A stretch of DNA of 7,382 nucleotides, taken from contig DITE01000014.1 of NCBI GenBank assembly GCA_002422725.1, positions 1-7,382 on the forward strand, given 5' to 3'. Below are positions 1 to 5,893 of this stretch, one piece after another (position 1 is the stretch's first letter; each line of letters opens with the position of its first letter). The position numbers and the translations under genes are program-made. This DNA is from Bacteroidales bacterium UBA6192 (GTDB taxonomy: Bacteria; Bacteroidota; Bacteroidia; Bacteroidales; F082). A model generated the notes under the pieces. The model worked only from the letters and a program-made list of their open reading frames with translations, did not search any database and was not told the origin of the DNA.

Positions 1-42
1 CGAAGGAGGAATCTCTCTGGAGGATTATCACTTATTCTCCTA

Positions 43-204
43 TTATTTCAATATTTCAGAAGCCTTAATAAAAAATATTTTACCTTCTTTTGAATAAACA
101 AACTCGCCATTTTTCTGTTGTTTAGCCTTGACTAATCTTTCAAAAGAAAGCTCAATTCCTTTTAAAATTTTTTCACGTAATTCAATTATTTTTTCGTTAT
201 TCAT
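43..204 (-). CDS. 53-residue basic protein overlapping the zeta-like kinase; candidate antitoxin or regulator
   Basis: This short reading frame starts with ATG at 204 and ends with TAA at 43, followed directly by a second stop (TAG). The start lies inside the end of the kinase gene: the shared bases ATGAATAA hold the start of this gene and the stop of the kinase in another frame, an 8-base overlap that predicts translational coupling and one transcript. The product is charged and net basic (10 Lys, 2 Arg, 8 Glu). A likely helix runs from about residue 3 to 31 (pattern LREKILKGIELSFERLVKAK), followed by a predicted strand pair around GEFVYSKEGKIFFIKA (33-48). There is no signal peptide, membrane segment or known DNA-binding motif. 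I do not recognise a named family. My impression is that small proteins of this helix-plus-hairpin type recur beside COG4185-like kinases in Bacteroidota, but that is memory, not a search. An antitoxin or regulatory role for the kinase is inferred from size, overlap and order only. Confidence 0.65.
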   Translation of the reverse strand: MNNEKIIELREKILKGIELSFERLVKAKQQKNGEFVYSKEGKIFFIKASEILK

Positions 205-772
205 GGGCTTGTTCGTTAATTTTATACCAGATTAACCCGTCTTTAATATCCAGTTCCGAGTTTTTCAACCCTTCAGCAATAACTTTAAACGGATTTTCCG
301 AATTGTTTATTATGATCCAGTAGTCGCAGACAGGTATGTAAAGATCCAGCAGGTTTCTGATTCCTGACTTATAACGCCTCCTGATGGTTTCTTCAGGAAT
401 ATTATGCCCACCTTCACTTACCCGCATTTTTACACGTTCAATTGCTAGTTCAACCGTGTTGAGCCAGAAAAAAACCAAAGTTACAAAATACCCTTTTAAT
501 TGCGCTTCCTTTATAAGATTTACAAAATACCTGGGAGCCAAAGTTGTCTCAAATGAGAAATCAATTTGCAATGCTATCAGCTCATCAATGCGCGACAACA
601 TTATTTTACCAGCATCAATTGCAGCTTTTTCCGGCTGAAATGGTGAAATTCCCTTTGCAATTTCATCGGCATTAACAAATTCCTTACAATTTAGCATTTC
701 AGGCAAAACAGTATAAGAAGCAGTTGTTTTTCCTGCGCCATTACAACCTGCTATTATGAACAAATTAGGCAT
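197..772 (-). CDS. Zeta-toxin-like P-loop kinase (COG4185-type predicted ATPase/kinase)
   Basis: A complete 191-residue cytoplasmic protein. Visible motifs are a Walker A loop GCNGAGKTT (residues 9-17, Lys15/Thr16), VNADEIAKG (33-41; Asp36 sits where zeta toxins place a catalytic or substrate-binding acidic residue), FSFETTL (72-78) and a late arginine-rich segment, GGHNIPEETIRRRY (121-134), which would form the lid. This order matches zeta toxin/COG4185 proteins. Characterised zeta toxins phosphorylate UDP-N-acetylglucosamine and so block cell-wall synthesis; whether this protein uses the same substrate cannot be read from the sequence. The length is typical for the short COG4185 branch. No epsilon-type antitoxin gene lies upstream; instead a 53-residue gene overlaps the 3' end. 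The ATG at 772 is chosen because the Walker A loop follows the usual few residues after it. No Shine-Dalgarno sequence is visible. The gene is more AT-rich than the large secreted-protein gene to its right, compatible with but not proof of transfer. Confidence 0.88.
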   Translation of the reverse strand: MPNLFIIAGCNGAGKTTASYTVLPEMLNCKEFVNADEIAKGISPFQPEKAAIDAGKIMLSRIDELIALQIDFSFETTLAPRYFVNLIKEAQLKGYFVTLVFFWLNTVELAIERVKMRVSEGGHNIPEETIRRRYKSGIRNLLDLYIPVCDYWIIINNSENPFKVIAEGLKNSELDIKDGLIWYKINEQAHE

Positions 773-783
773 TAAAATTTTTT

Positions 784-791
784 CAAAAATA
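784..791 (-). promoter_or_regulatory. Candidate -7 element for the kinase/small-protein unit
   Basis: Read on the minus strand, this is TATTTTTG, a full match to the Bacteroidota -7 consensus TAnnTTTG. It ends 11 bases before the kinase ATG, implying a leader of only a few bases. No convincing -33 TTTG is found at the expected distance of about 20 bases, and the local sequence is AT-rich, so a chance match is possible. Confidence 0.35.
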
Positions 792-888
792 GCGAATATA
801 TTTCACACAAGAATAAGACCCTATTCAAAGCAACTCATTAGCTATCAAACTTCTGAATTTCAACTTCACTCAGACAAACTGCGAAGAG

Positions 889-951
889 GTCATTCCGAAG
901 GAGGAATTGCAGTGCGGCAGGGCTGGGGTGAGAAGGATGCCCCGGCAGGGG
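889..951. repeat. Candidate interspersed intergenic repeat, GC-rich, with small hairpins
   Basis: A block with the core GTCATTCCGAAGGAGGAAT (889-907) contains an ATTCC/GGAAT inverted repeat. It is followed by G-rich sequence with a CCCC-GGCA-GGGG mini-hairpin (940-951). It is much richer in GC than the flanks. The 12-mer CGAAGGAGGAAT (896-907) recurs exactly at positions 1-12, where the window edge cuts it. CATTCC..GGAAT-type elements are, as far as I recall, common between genes in Bacteroidota. A 12-base match alone could occur by chance in a window this size, so the call leans on that recollection and on the composition shift. Confidence 0.35.
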
Positions 952-1084
952 TTTATAGCTGGGTGATCAGTTATTCGGGATATGGATGGCTCCGATATCA
1001 AAAATTGGCTATCGTAAATTATTGATCGTCAATTAATTATATACTTCTTAAAATTTTGATTTTTGAAGTGCTGGGAGGGGTTTC

Positions 1085-1131
1085 GGTGGTTGAGCGAAGT
1101 TCACCGGTGGTTTCGGCTCCGCTCAACCACC
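1085..1131. repeat. Palindromic extragenic element: perfect 12-bp stem hairpin
   Basis: GGTGGTTGAGCG (1085-1096) is the exact inverse of CGCTCAACCACC (1120-1131). One mismatch inwards, a further AG/CT pair continues the stem. The 23-base loop contains a perfect 8-base palindrome, CACCGGTG (1102-1109). Units of the GGTTGAGCG..CGAAACC type are, to my knowledge, frequent extragenic repeats in this phylum; here two copies appear head to head. There is no T-tract on either side, so a simple intrinsic terminator is unlikely, although the structure could stabilise or end transcripts from the large gene. Confidence 0.6.
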
Positions 1132-1260
1132 TGATTTACTGATTTTCCCATCAATTTAACGCATAAACAAATCTTAACAAGCTAACATGCTAACAATTCT
1201 TGAATCTACAAAACAACAAAACATTCTAACTCCCGTGTGGTGGTTTTCATATAGAAGAAT

Positions 1261-1292
1261 GGAATGAGGGAAAAGTTTCCGTCCCTCATCCC
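1261..1292 (-). terminator. Possible intrinsic terminator of the large secreted-protein gene
   Basis: The inverted repeat ATGAGGG (1264-1270) / CCCTCAT (1283-1289), extended past one mismatch by two G-C pairs, lies 12 bases beyond the stop codon of the large gene. Read in the direction of transcription, the stem is followed by only a modest T-rich stretch (ATTCTTCTAT), so the call is tentative. Confidence 0.4.
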
Positions 1293-1304
1293 TTCTTTAG
1301 TTCC

Positions 1305-4300
1305 TCAGTTTTTGATGATCGTCATTTTCTTTGATTGCGACAAAGTTCCGGCCTGTAATCTGTAATAATAGACCCCATCTGCCAGTTCTTCCGCATTAAG
1401 TATTACTTCATAGTTTCCAGCTTGCTTCTGTTCATCAACCAATCTGGCGACTTCTTTTCCGGTCAGGTTATAGACCGATAAGCTAACCGGCCCTTCTTCA
1501 GACACCTGATAACGGATGGTTGTTGACCGGCTGAATGGATTCGGGAAATTCTGACCCAGCTCAAATCCGGAAGAATAATCTTCATTTGGGTTATGAACTG
1601 AAACCTCGCCAATACTGAATTCCCCCAAGGCAACAGCACTGCCGATGTATGCAGCATCCACCGTGCGGAGAGTCCATTTGTAGATTCCATCTTCAAGTCC
1701 GGTAAGTAACCATTCCGTTACATTGCTTACATTACCCGGTTCAGGGGTGCGCGCCGGAATGATTACCTGGATATTATCCCTGAAAAGTTCCAGATTATAT
1801 GTCAAAGCACTGGTGGGAGTGTGGTCGTCGCTGCCGGGGAGCCATGATAAAAGTGCTGTGTTTTCTAGCAGCTCAATTACTTCTAAACCCAACGGAGCTA
1901 AAGGAGGATCATTCTGGGCAGGGGTATCGTTTCGGTAAATGTGCATCTGAGCTTCCACCAGGCCATTGCCTCCAGGGACAAAATACTGACCGGCAATTAA
2001 ATAGTCAAGATCTCCATCACCATCAATATCAAGCCATGAGAACGTTCCGCCACGATCGCCACTGGCGAGGGGAGCAGGAAGTTCGTTGCCCGATTCGGCA
2101 AAATTGCCATTTGTATTGGTGTAAATTCTTGCCCTTCCTTCAATATTGGTACCCGAGTTATAGTTACCTGCCAACAGAATATCCATATCCCCATCTGAAT
2201 CATAGTCGGCCCAGGTGGCTGCCGTAAGGTCAAACCAACCTTCGCCCGGTAAATCAGCAATCACATCCAATGGAACGTAGTTTTCATTGTCATTCCGGTA
2301 GATACGGAGCGCCATGTGCGTATAGGATCCGTCCAACTCCCTGATATTGCCGGCAACCAGGATATCAAGATCACCATCTCCATCATAATCTCCCCATTGC
2401 GCTTCGCCATGCTCAACGCCTAATGATCCGAGAATATCCTCACCCACAAATGCTCCATTGCCATCGTTACGGTAACGGCGGATAAACCCTTCTTCGTTCA
2501 AAGGAGAAATGTTTACGAGCAACAAATCCAGATCCTGATCACTGTCAAAATCTGCCCAGGCACTCTGAGCATGGGCTGTTGGCGCGAATACGGAATCGAC
2601 TTCGGTAAATATAAAGCCACCTGCGCCGTCGGAGCCATTGTTGCGCATGAGTTTTGTTTTATATGAAAAGGTTTCAAAATCGAAAACGGATGGAACTAAG
2701 AGGTCCTGGTCACCATCGTTGTCAAAATCTGCCCAGGTGATTGAACGAAGATCAAATTCAGCCTGACTATTGTCCTCCCAGTATCCCGGCAAATCGGTAC
2801 CGGTTAATACAAGTGTTCCGGCTTCGTTTTTGTAAATCACCGTCACACCATCCGTCCCGACAGCAAGGTCAAGGTCTCCGTCACCATCTGCATCGGCCCA
2901 TGCAAGGTCAGCGTTTCCTGTAGTCATACTATCCAGTGGAACATAAAAATAGGAGAATTCCCATTCATCCGTGCCTGCAGGTCCGTCGTTACGTAAAAGA
3001 ACCAACCTGTCTTCCACACTTTCATTATAAATCACATAATAACCAAGGACAGCAATATCAAGATCCCCGTCACTATCATAATCGGCCGGGGCAGTGGTAA
3101 TCACCCAAAAGTCTTCATCCTGAGGCGTGACAAACAAGGAGTCTGGCGGGGTAATTTCGGTAAAGTCGCCGAATACTCCCCCTGGTCCGGGCTGAACAAC
3201 AACAACTTGGATAGTGCTACCCGTATCATTATCATCATCGGTAACGGTGAGGGTAACGATATAGGTATTGGCCGTGTCGTAAGTGTGTGTAGGATTCTGC
3301 AGGTCAGAAATGCTACCGTCACCGAAATCCCATGCCCAGCTTACGATGGAACCATCCGGGTCGGTGCTAGTGTCGGTGAAGTCTGCTGTAAGACCTGTGG
3401 CAGTAAAAGTAAATGATGCGACAGGTGGTTGGTTAAGTGGCGGTGGAGGTGGACCTGCAAAGTGTTCAATATAACCCTGGTAACCTACTACCCAGGCATC
3501 GCCTGCTGCATTGGCAGCGATGGCGCTAAAATTACCGAAACCGGCTGAGTTCATGTCAAGCACTGCCCAGTTCTGGCCGCCTGTGGCTGAATAATAGACA
3601 ACATTGTTTTCGGTGCTGAGCCAGAGTTCATCGGCTCCTGTCAGAAAGATATCTGTAAAATTATCTGTACTGTTTGGTGTTGGCAACACGGTCCATGTTA
3701 ATCCTCCATTGTTGCTGCGGAATGCTTCTCCCCATAAACCCACAGCATAGCCTGTATTTTGGTCGAAAAAGTCCATATCCCTTATCTGGGGAAAACCAGG
3801 AAGTTCTCCCTGTATCCAGTTAGTCCCGTTGTCAGTACTTCGGTAAAAGAGTCCGGTAACATTGGCCGCCCAGATGCTTGAACCTACTACATCCATGGCA
3901 ATATAAGCGCCCAGGATATCAGGAACAGGCGCCCAACTTACACCGCCATTGGTTGTTCTGTATAGCGCCCCGGAGTTGTAGCCTTGTCCGGTCACCCACC
4001 CGTTGGTAATGCTTGTGAAGTGGACATCCTCCACTGTTGAAAGATCCATAGGCCTCTCCACGGTTGCAGTCCAGGTTGCTCCGCCATCAGAACTCAGGTA
4101 AACCTGGCCCGATTCATCAACAGTTACAACATTGGATTGATCTAAAATGTGAACTGCTTTTATATGATTTTGCGAGAATGATTCAGAAATGATCCAGGGT
4201 GAAGTCCCGTCACTGCTCAAGATGATCCCATTATCGCCCACTGCAATCAGATTGCCGTTCGGAAAGCGGTCTGTATCGTTGAGCGACATTCCGCTGCCGT

Positions 4301-5423
4301 TTGAAATCTGTGACCAGGATGCCCCTCCATCAGTAGTTTTGATGATAAATCCAGCCCCATAACCAAAATATCCGGTCAGTGAATTGGCGAAAACAGGCTC
4401 AACACTGCTCAGATACCCAACCTGTGGGCCGGGTGAGGCAAACGATAGTGTCCAGTTCAGGCCTGCATTGGATGAATGGAACATACTTCCCAACAAATCA
4501 GATGCAACAACAGTTTGCTCGCCGGCAACAGTGAAAGTATAAACCCCTTCAGGCATTATTTCACCCAGATCAGTCCAGGTTTGTCCACCATCAGTGGAAC
4601 GCAGAACACGGTCATCGTAATCCGGGAAAATACCAGTCCTTCCCCAGGCCAGAACGATATCCTGTGATACCGCGGTAAGATTTTGCCTGCCGTTAGCACT
4701 CACTCCCGGAGTCCAGTTTGCCCCGCCGTTGGAGGAACGCACAAATACACCATCAACAATTCCTACGGCCACTGCATCCGAAAGGAAAACAACCGATGAA
4801 GCACTACCGGTATAAACCGGGTTGAAGGTGGTTCCACCATCTGTTGTCAGGTAAATTGCATTGCCCGATGCACCGAGCCCTCTCTGGACGCCGGTAAAGT
4901 CGAAAAAGCCCATCCCGTTAGGTGACTCTACCCAGGTAAGCCCCCCATCGTGACTAATATATTGACCAAAATTCCCGGTTGCAAGCCCAAAGGTTGGCGT
5001 GTAAAATTTCATGAAATAGGTAGACCCCAACAAAGGAAGTTCGGTCCAGGTGGTTCCTCCGTCGGTGGTGCGGTAGTTTTCATTTCCATAGGCCCATCCG
5101 TTCTGGCTGTCAAGGAAATAAAGTCCGTAAAATGGACTTCCGAGCGAGACCGGAATGTCACGCTGAACCCAGCTGAGGCCGCCATCGTTTGATTCGAACA
5201 ATGCGCCGCTGTTGTCAAATGAGTTGTCATCGGTGGCAATAAACACCCTGTTCGGAGTCGGGGCACCTATTCCCCTCACATCAAGGTAGGTCGGCAAAGG
5301 GCTTTGCGTATCCCATTGCGCCATTGCAGTAGATGAAATCAATATAATTGCAGATATTAATACCTGCGCTTTCCTAAATGCTGTTCTTAAAACAGCCGGT
5401 AAAAAATGTATCTGTGTATTCAT
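1305..5423 (-). CDS. Secreted multi-propeller protein (Asp-box repeats, PKD, VCBS/FG-GAP repeats, Fn3-like) with type IX sorting domain
   Basis: A 1372-residue exported protein. A signal peptide (1-35) has a basic start, the hydrophobic core VLISAIILIS and a likely cut after AMA35. Fourteen Asp-box/YCF48-like motifs of the S-x-D-G-G-x-T-W type follow, starting at residues 78, 119, 157, 193, 230, 276, 317, 363, 403, 444, 490, 529, 570 and 612. A proline-rich linker (657-667) leads to a PKD domain (about 666-745; WDFGDGS 698-704, VTLTVTD 723-729). Seven DxDxDGDxD calcium-binding VCBS/FG-GAP repeats start at 781, 844, 899, 958, 1012, 1073 and 1132. An Fn3-like domain (about 1173-1272) precedes a type IX C-terminal sorting domain (about 1287-1372; FELGQNFPNPF, GVYYYRL, terminal KKMTIIKN). 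The predicted fate is export by Sec, crossing of the outer membrane by T9SS, and surface attachment or release. No catalytic domain is visible; binding or adhesion is inferred. ATG 5423 is preferred over an in-frame ATG at 5480, because the signal peptide begins there and the likely promoter lies between the two. Confidence 0.93.
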   Translation of the reverse strand: MNTQIHFLPAVLRTAFRKAQVLISAIILISSTAMAQWDTQSPLPTYLDVRGIGAPTPNRVFIATDDNSFDNSGALFESNDGGLSWVQRDIPVSLGSPFYGLYFLDSQNGWAYGNENYRTTDGGTTWTELPLLGSTYFMKFYTPTFGLATGNFGQYISHDGGLTWVESPNGMGFFDFTGVQRGLGASGNAIYLTTDGGTTFNPVYTGSASSVVFLSDAVAVGIVDGVFVRSSNGGANWTPGVSANGRQNLTAVSQDIVLAWGRTGIFPDYDDRVLRSTDGGQTWTDLGEIMPEGVYTFTVAGEQTVVASDLLGSMFHSSNAGLNWTLSFASPGPQVGYLSSVEPVFANSLTGYFGYGAGFIIKTTDGGASWSQISNGSGMSLNDTDRFPNGNLIAVGDNGIILSSDGTSPWIISESFSQNHIKAVHILDQSNVVTVDESGQVYLSSDGGATWTATVERPMDLSTVEDVHFTSITNGWVTGQGYNSGALYRTTNGGVSWAPVPDILGAYIAMDVVGSSIWAANVTGLFYRSTDNGTNWIQGELPGFPQIRDMDFFDQNTGYAVGLWGEAFRSNNGGLTWTVLPTPNSTDNFTDIFLTGADELWLSTENNVVYYSATGGQNWAVLDMNSAGFGNFSAIAANAAGDAWVVGYQGYIEHFAGPPPPPLNQPPVASFTFTATGLTADFTDTSTDPDGSIVSWAWDFGDGSISDLQNPTHTYDTANTYIVTLTVTDDDNDTGSTIQVVVVQPGPGGVFGDFTEITPPDSLFVTPQDEDFWVITTAPADYDSDGDLDIAVLGYYVIYNESVEDRLVLLRNDGPAGTDEWEFSYFYVPLDSMTTGNADLAWADADGDGDLDLAVGTDGVTVIYKNEAGTLVLTGTDLPGYWEDNSQAEFDLRSITWADFDNDGDQDLLVPSVFDFETFSYKTKLMRNNGSDGAGGFIFTEVDSVFAPTAHAQSAWADFDSDQDLDLLLVNISPLNEEGFIRRYRNDGNGAFVGEDILGSLGVEHGEAQWGDYDGDGDLDILVAGNIRELDGSYTHMALRIYRNDNENYVPLDVIADLPGEGWFDLTAATWADYDSDGDMDILLAGNYNSGTNIEGRARIYTNTNGNFAESGNELPAPLASGDRGGTFSWLDIDGDGDLDYLIAGQYFVPGGNGLVEAQMHIYRNDTPAQNDPPLAPLGLEVIELLENTALLSWLPGSDDHTPTSALTYNLELFRDNIQVIIPARTPEPGNVSNVTEWLLTGLEDGIYKWTLRTVDAAYIGSAVALGEFSIGEVSVHNPNEDYSSGFELGQNFPNPFSRSTTIRYQVSEEGPVSLSVYNLTGKEVARLVDEQKQAGNYEVILNAEELADGVYYYRLQAGTLSQSKKMTIIKN
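1989..3083 (-). repeat. Seven-unit coding repeat array (VCBS/FG-GAP blades)
   Basis: Residues 781-1145 of the secreted protein hold seven copies of a D-x-D-x-D-G-D-x-D loop followed by a hydrophobic strand ending in G or P, spaced 54-63 residues apart. A W-A-D or W-G-D often precedes the loop. Seven such loops are what a single seven-bladed beta-propeller with one calcium site per blade would show. At DNA level the plus strand shows recurring GATC/CCATC-type runs, related but diverged, so this is an old array rather than a recent tandem expansion. The fourth copy has Gln963 where the loop glycine is expected. Confidence 0.85.
3567..5192 (-). repeat. Fourteen-unit coding repeat array (Asp-box / YCF48-like blades)
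   Basis: Residues 78-619 of the secreted protein carry fourteen Asp-box-like motifs (best copies STDGGQTW 276-283, TTDGGTTW 119-126, SSDGGATW 444-451). Their starts are 36-46 residues apart, about 41 on average. The weakest copies are SSDGTSPW (403) and SATGGQNW (612). Fourteen units suit two seven-bladed propellers in series, though the fold is inferred. Asp-boxes are structural turn motifs and do not by themselves imply sialidase activity. Confidence 0.8.
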
Positions 5424-5449
5424 ATTCAGATTTTTTTGATGGTACGCAA

Positions 5450-5481
5450 CAAAGTAAAGACATCGGAGTGCCTGGTTCAAA
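5450..5481 (-). promoter_or_regulatory. Candidate Bacteroidota-type promoter of the large secreted-protein gene
   Basis: On the minus strand, TTTG (5478-5481) is separated by 20 bases from TTACTTTG (5450-5457). This matches the -33 TTTG and seven of eight positions of the -7 TAnnTTTG consensus at the expected spacing. Transcription would start near 5443, about 20 bases before the ATG at 5423 and downstream of the alternative ATG at 5480, which supports the shorter protein. No Shine-Dalgarno sequence precedes the ATG; the leader is A-rich. Confidence 0.5.
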
Positions 5482-5488
5482 ACAATAG

Positions 5489-5767
5489 TTTCCCAATAGG
5501 AATAATCAAATTGCGAAGGGGAATTATTGGGGATCGCCTGAATATTTAGTTAAACTTCTTCCGACCTTGAATATGGATGATGATACACAGTTTATCCCTG
5601 GCTAAACAAATGTAAACGAACTCCAGGTAATCGCTGTAAAGCTGTCACCGGCAATAGGTGAACAGGACAATATGATCATTATTCTGCAAATAGCCGAAGG
5701 CGCTGACCCGGATAAATATGGCCGGTGGATCAGTTATTCTGATATGTTGGGTAGGTTTCGAAATTGA
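5489..5767 (+). pseudogene. Probable decayed protein-coding remnant with one internal stop
   Basis: The frame is open from just after a TAG at 5486 to a TGA at 5765-5767 except for one TAA at 5603-5605. The part before the stop reads ...SPEYLVKLLPTLNMDDD; the part after contains LQVIAVKLSPAIGEQDN and DPDKYGRWISYSDMLGRF. The second part (53 codons) has a balanced composition and mostly purine first codon positions, as real coding sequence does. The only candidate ATG of an intact start is at 5573, ten codons before the stop. I do not recognise the family. It could be the tail of a gene degraded after rearrangement, a small gene with a point nonsense mutation, or chance. The opposite strand is also partly open here (about 45 codons) but is rich in Cys and His and has more stops. 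Confidence 0.35.
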
Positions 5768-5852
5768 GTGGGAGTTGTCGAGCTATTACCTGAAATCAAT
5801 AGAATCATCATTTACAAAGCAAATAATTAAATCATCTCGAATACTTTTCTTG

Positions 5853-5879
5853 CAATTTCGGAATTGGATTCCGAAATTG
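5853..5879. promoter_or_regulatory. 12-bp inverted repeat overlapping the ATPase promoter; candidate operator
   Basis: CAATTTCGGAAT (5853-5864), a TGG spacer and ATTCCGAAATTG (5868-5879) form a perfect 12-bp dyad; the next pair is G/T, and one more pair follows. It ends 2 bases before the -7 element of the ATPase gene and covers the position where a -33 box would sit. A dimeric regulator bound here would compete with RNA polymerase. It is expected to lie upstream of the transcript, so a DNA operator fits better than an RNA hairpin. Autoregulation by the ATPase, which has a winged-helix-like middle segment, is possible but only inferred. Confidence 0.6.
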
Positions 5880-5881
5880 TA

Positions 5882-5889
5882 TATATTTG
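5882..5889 (+). promoter_or_regulatory. Consensus -7 element (TATATTTG) of the ATPase gene
   Basis: TATATTTG matches TAnnTTTG exactly. Only four bases separate it from the ATG at 5894, so transcription should begin at or next to the start codon. No clear -33 TTTG is present; that region is occupied by the inverted repeat. Confidence 0.55.
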
Positions 5890-5893
5890 TATC

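Larger units (their letters stand above)
773..1304. other. Non-coding spacer between two minus-strand genes
   Basis: This 532-base gap between the large gene's stop and the kinase start shows no credible gene. It contains the kinase promoter candidate, a GC-rich block at about 889-951, an AT-rich imperfect hairpin at 1043-1069 (ACTTC/GAAGT outer stem, AAAAT/ATTTT inner stem), a strong hairpin at 1085-1131, a short octameric tandem (GCTAACA at 1181-1187 and 1189-1195, with a related TCTTAACAA just before), and the possible terminator at 1261-1292. The mosaic of short structured pieces looks like accumulated intergenic repeats rather than a decayed gene. Confidence 0.7.
5424..5893. other. Divergent intergenic region between the secreted-protein gene and the ATPase gene
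   Basis: This 470-base gap separates two divergently transcribed genes. It holds the promoter of the large gene (5450-5481, minus), a plus-strand reading frame interrupted by a stop (5489-5767), and the palindrome plus -7 element of the ATPase gene (5853-5889). In the AT-rich stretch 5768-5852 I see no gene, repeat or structured element. Confidence 0.7.

Noticed and set aside
954..989. Similarity between 954-989 and 5717-5750 (shared GATCAGTTATTC, both reading ISYS)
   Set aside because: One exact 12-mer pair is expected by chance in a window of this length, and the flanking matches are partial. Without further copies it is not evidence of a shared element.
756..1025. 89-codon plus-strand open frame overlapping the kinase start
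   Set aside because: It begins antisense inside the kinase gene, runs through the GC-rich repeat block, has no start signal and no recognisable protein features.
1799..2227. 142-codon plus-strand open frame antisense to the large gene
   Set aside because: It lies wholly opposite the VCBS repeat region; its composition (many Pro, His, Arg, Cys) follows from the complement of Asp-rich repeats. The same holds for the other short frames within 1305-5423.
1989..3083. Regularly spaced similar DNA units resembling a CRISPR-like or tandem array
   Set aside because: The periodicity is explained by in-frame calcium-loop codons; units are diverged, spacers are coding, and no cas genes are present.
3567..5192. 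Asp-box motifs read as a sialidase
   Set aside because: Asp-boxes are structural; the catalytic arginine triad and FRIP motif of sialidases were not seen, and the unit number and spacing fit YCF48-like propellers.
5864..5893. Upstream TTG start for the ATPase, adding ten residues
   Set aside because: The TTG sits inside the inverted repeat and upstream of the -7 element, so it would not be on the expected transcript; MIPR at 5894 matches the family's usual beginning.
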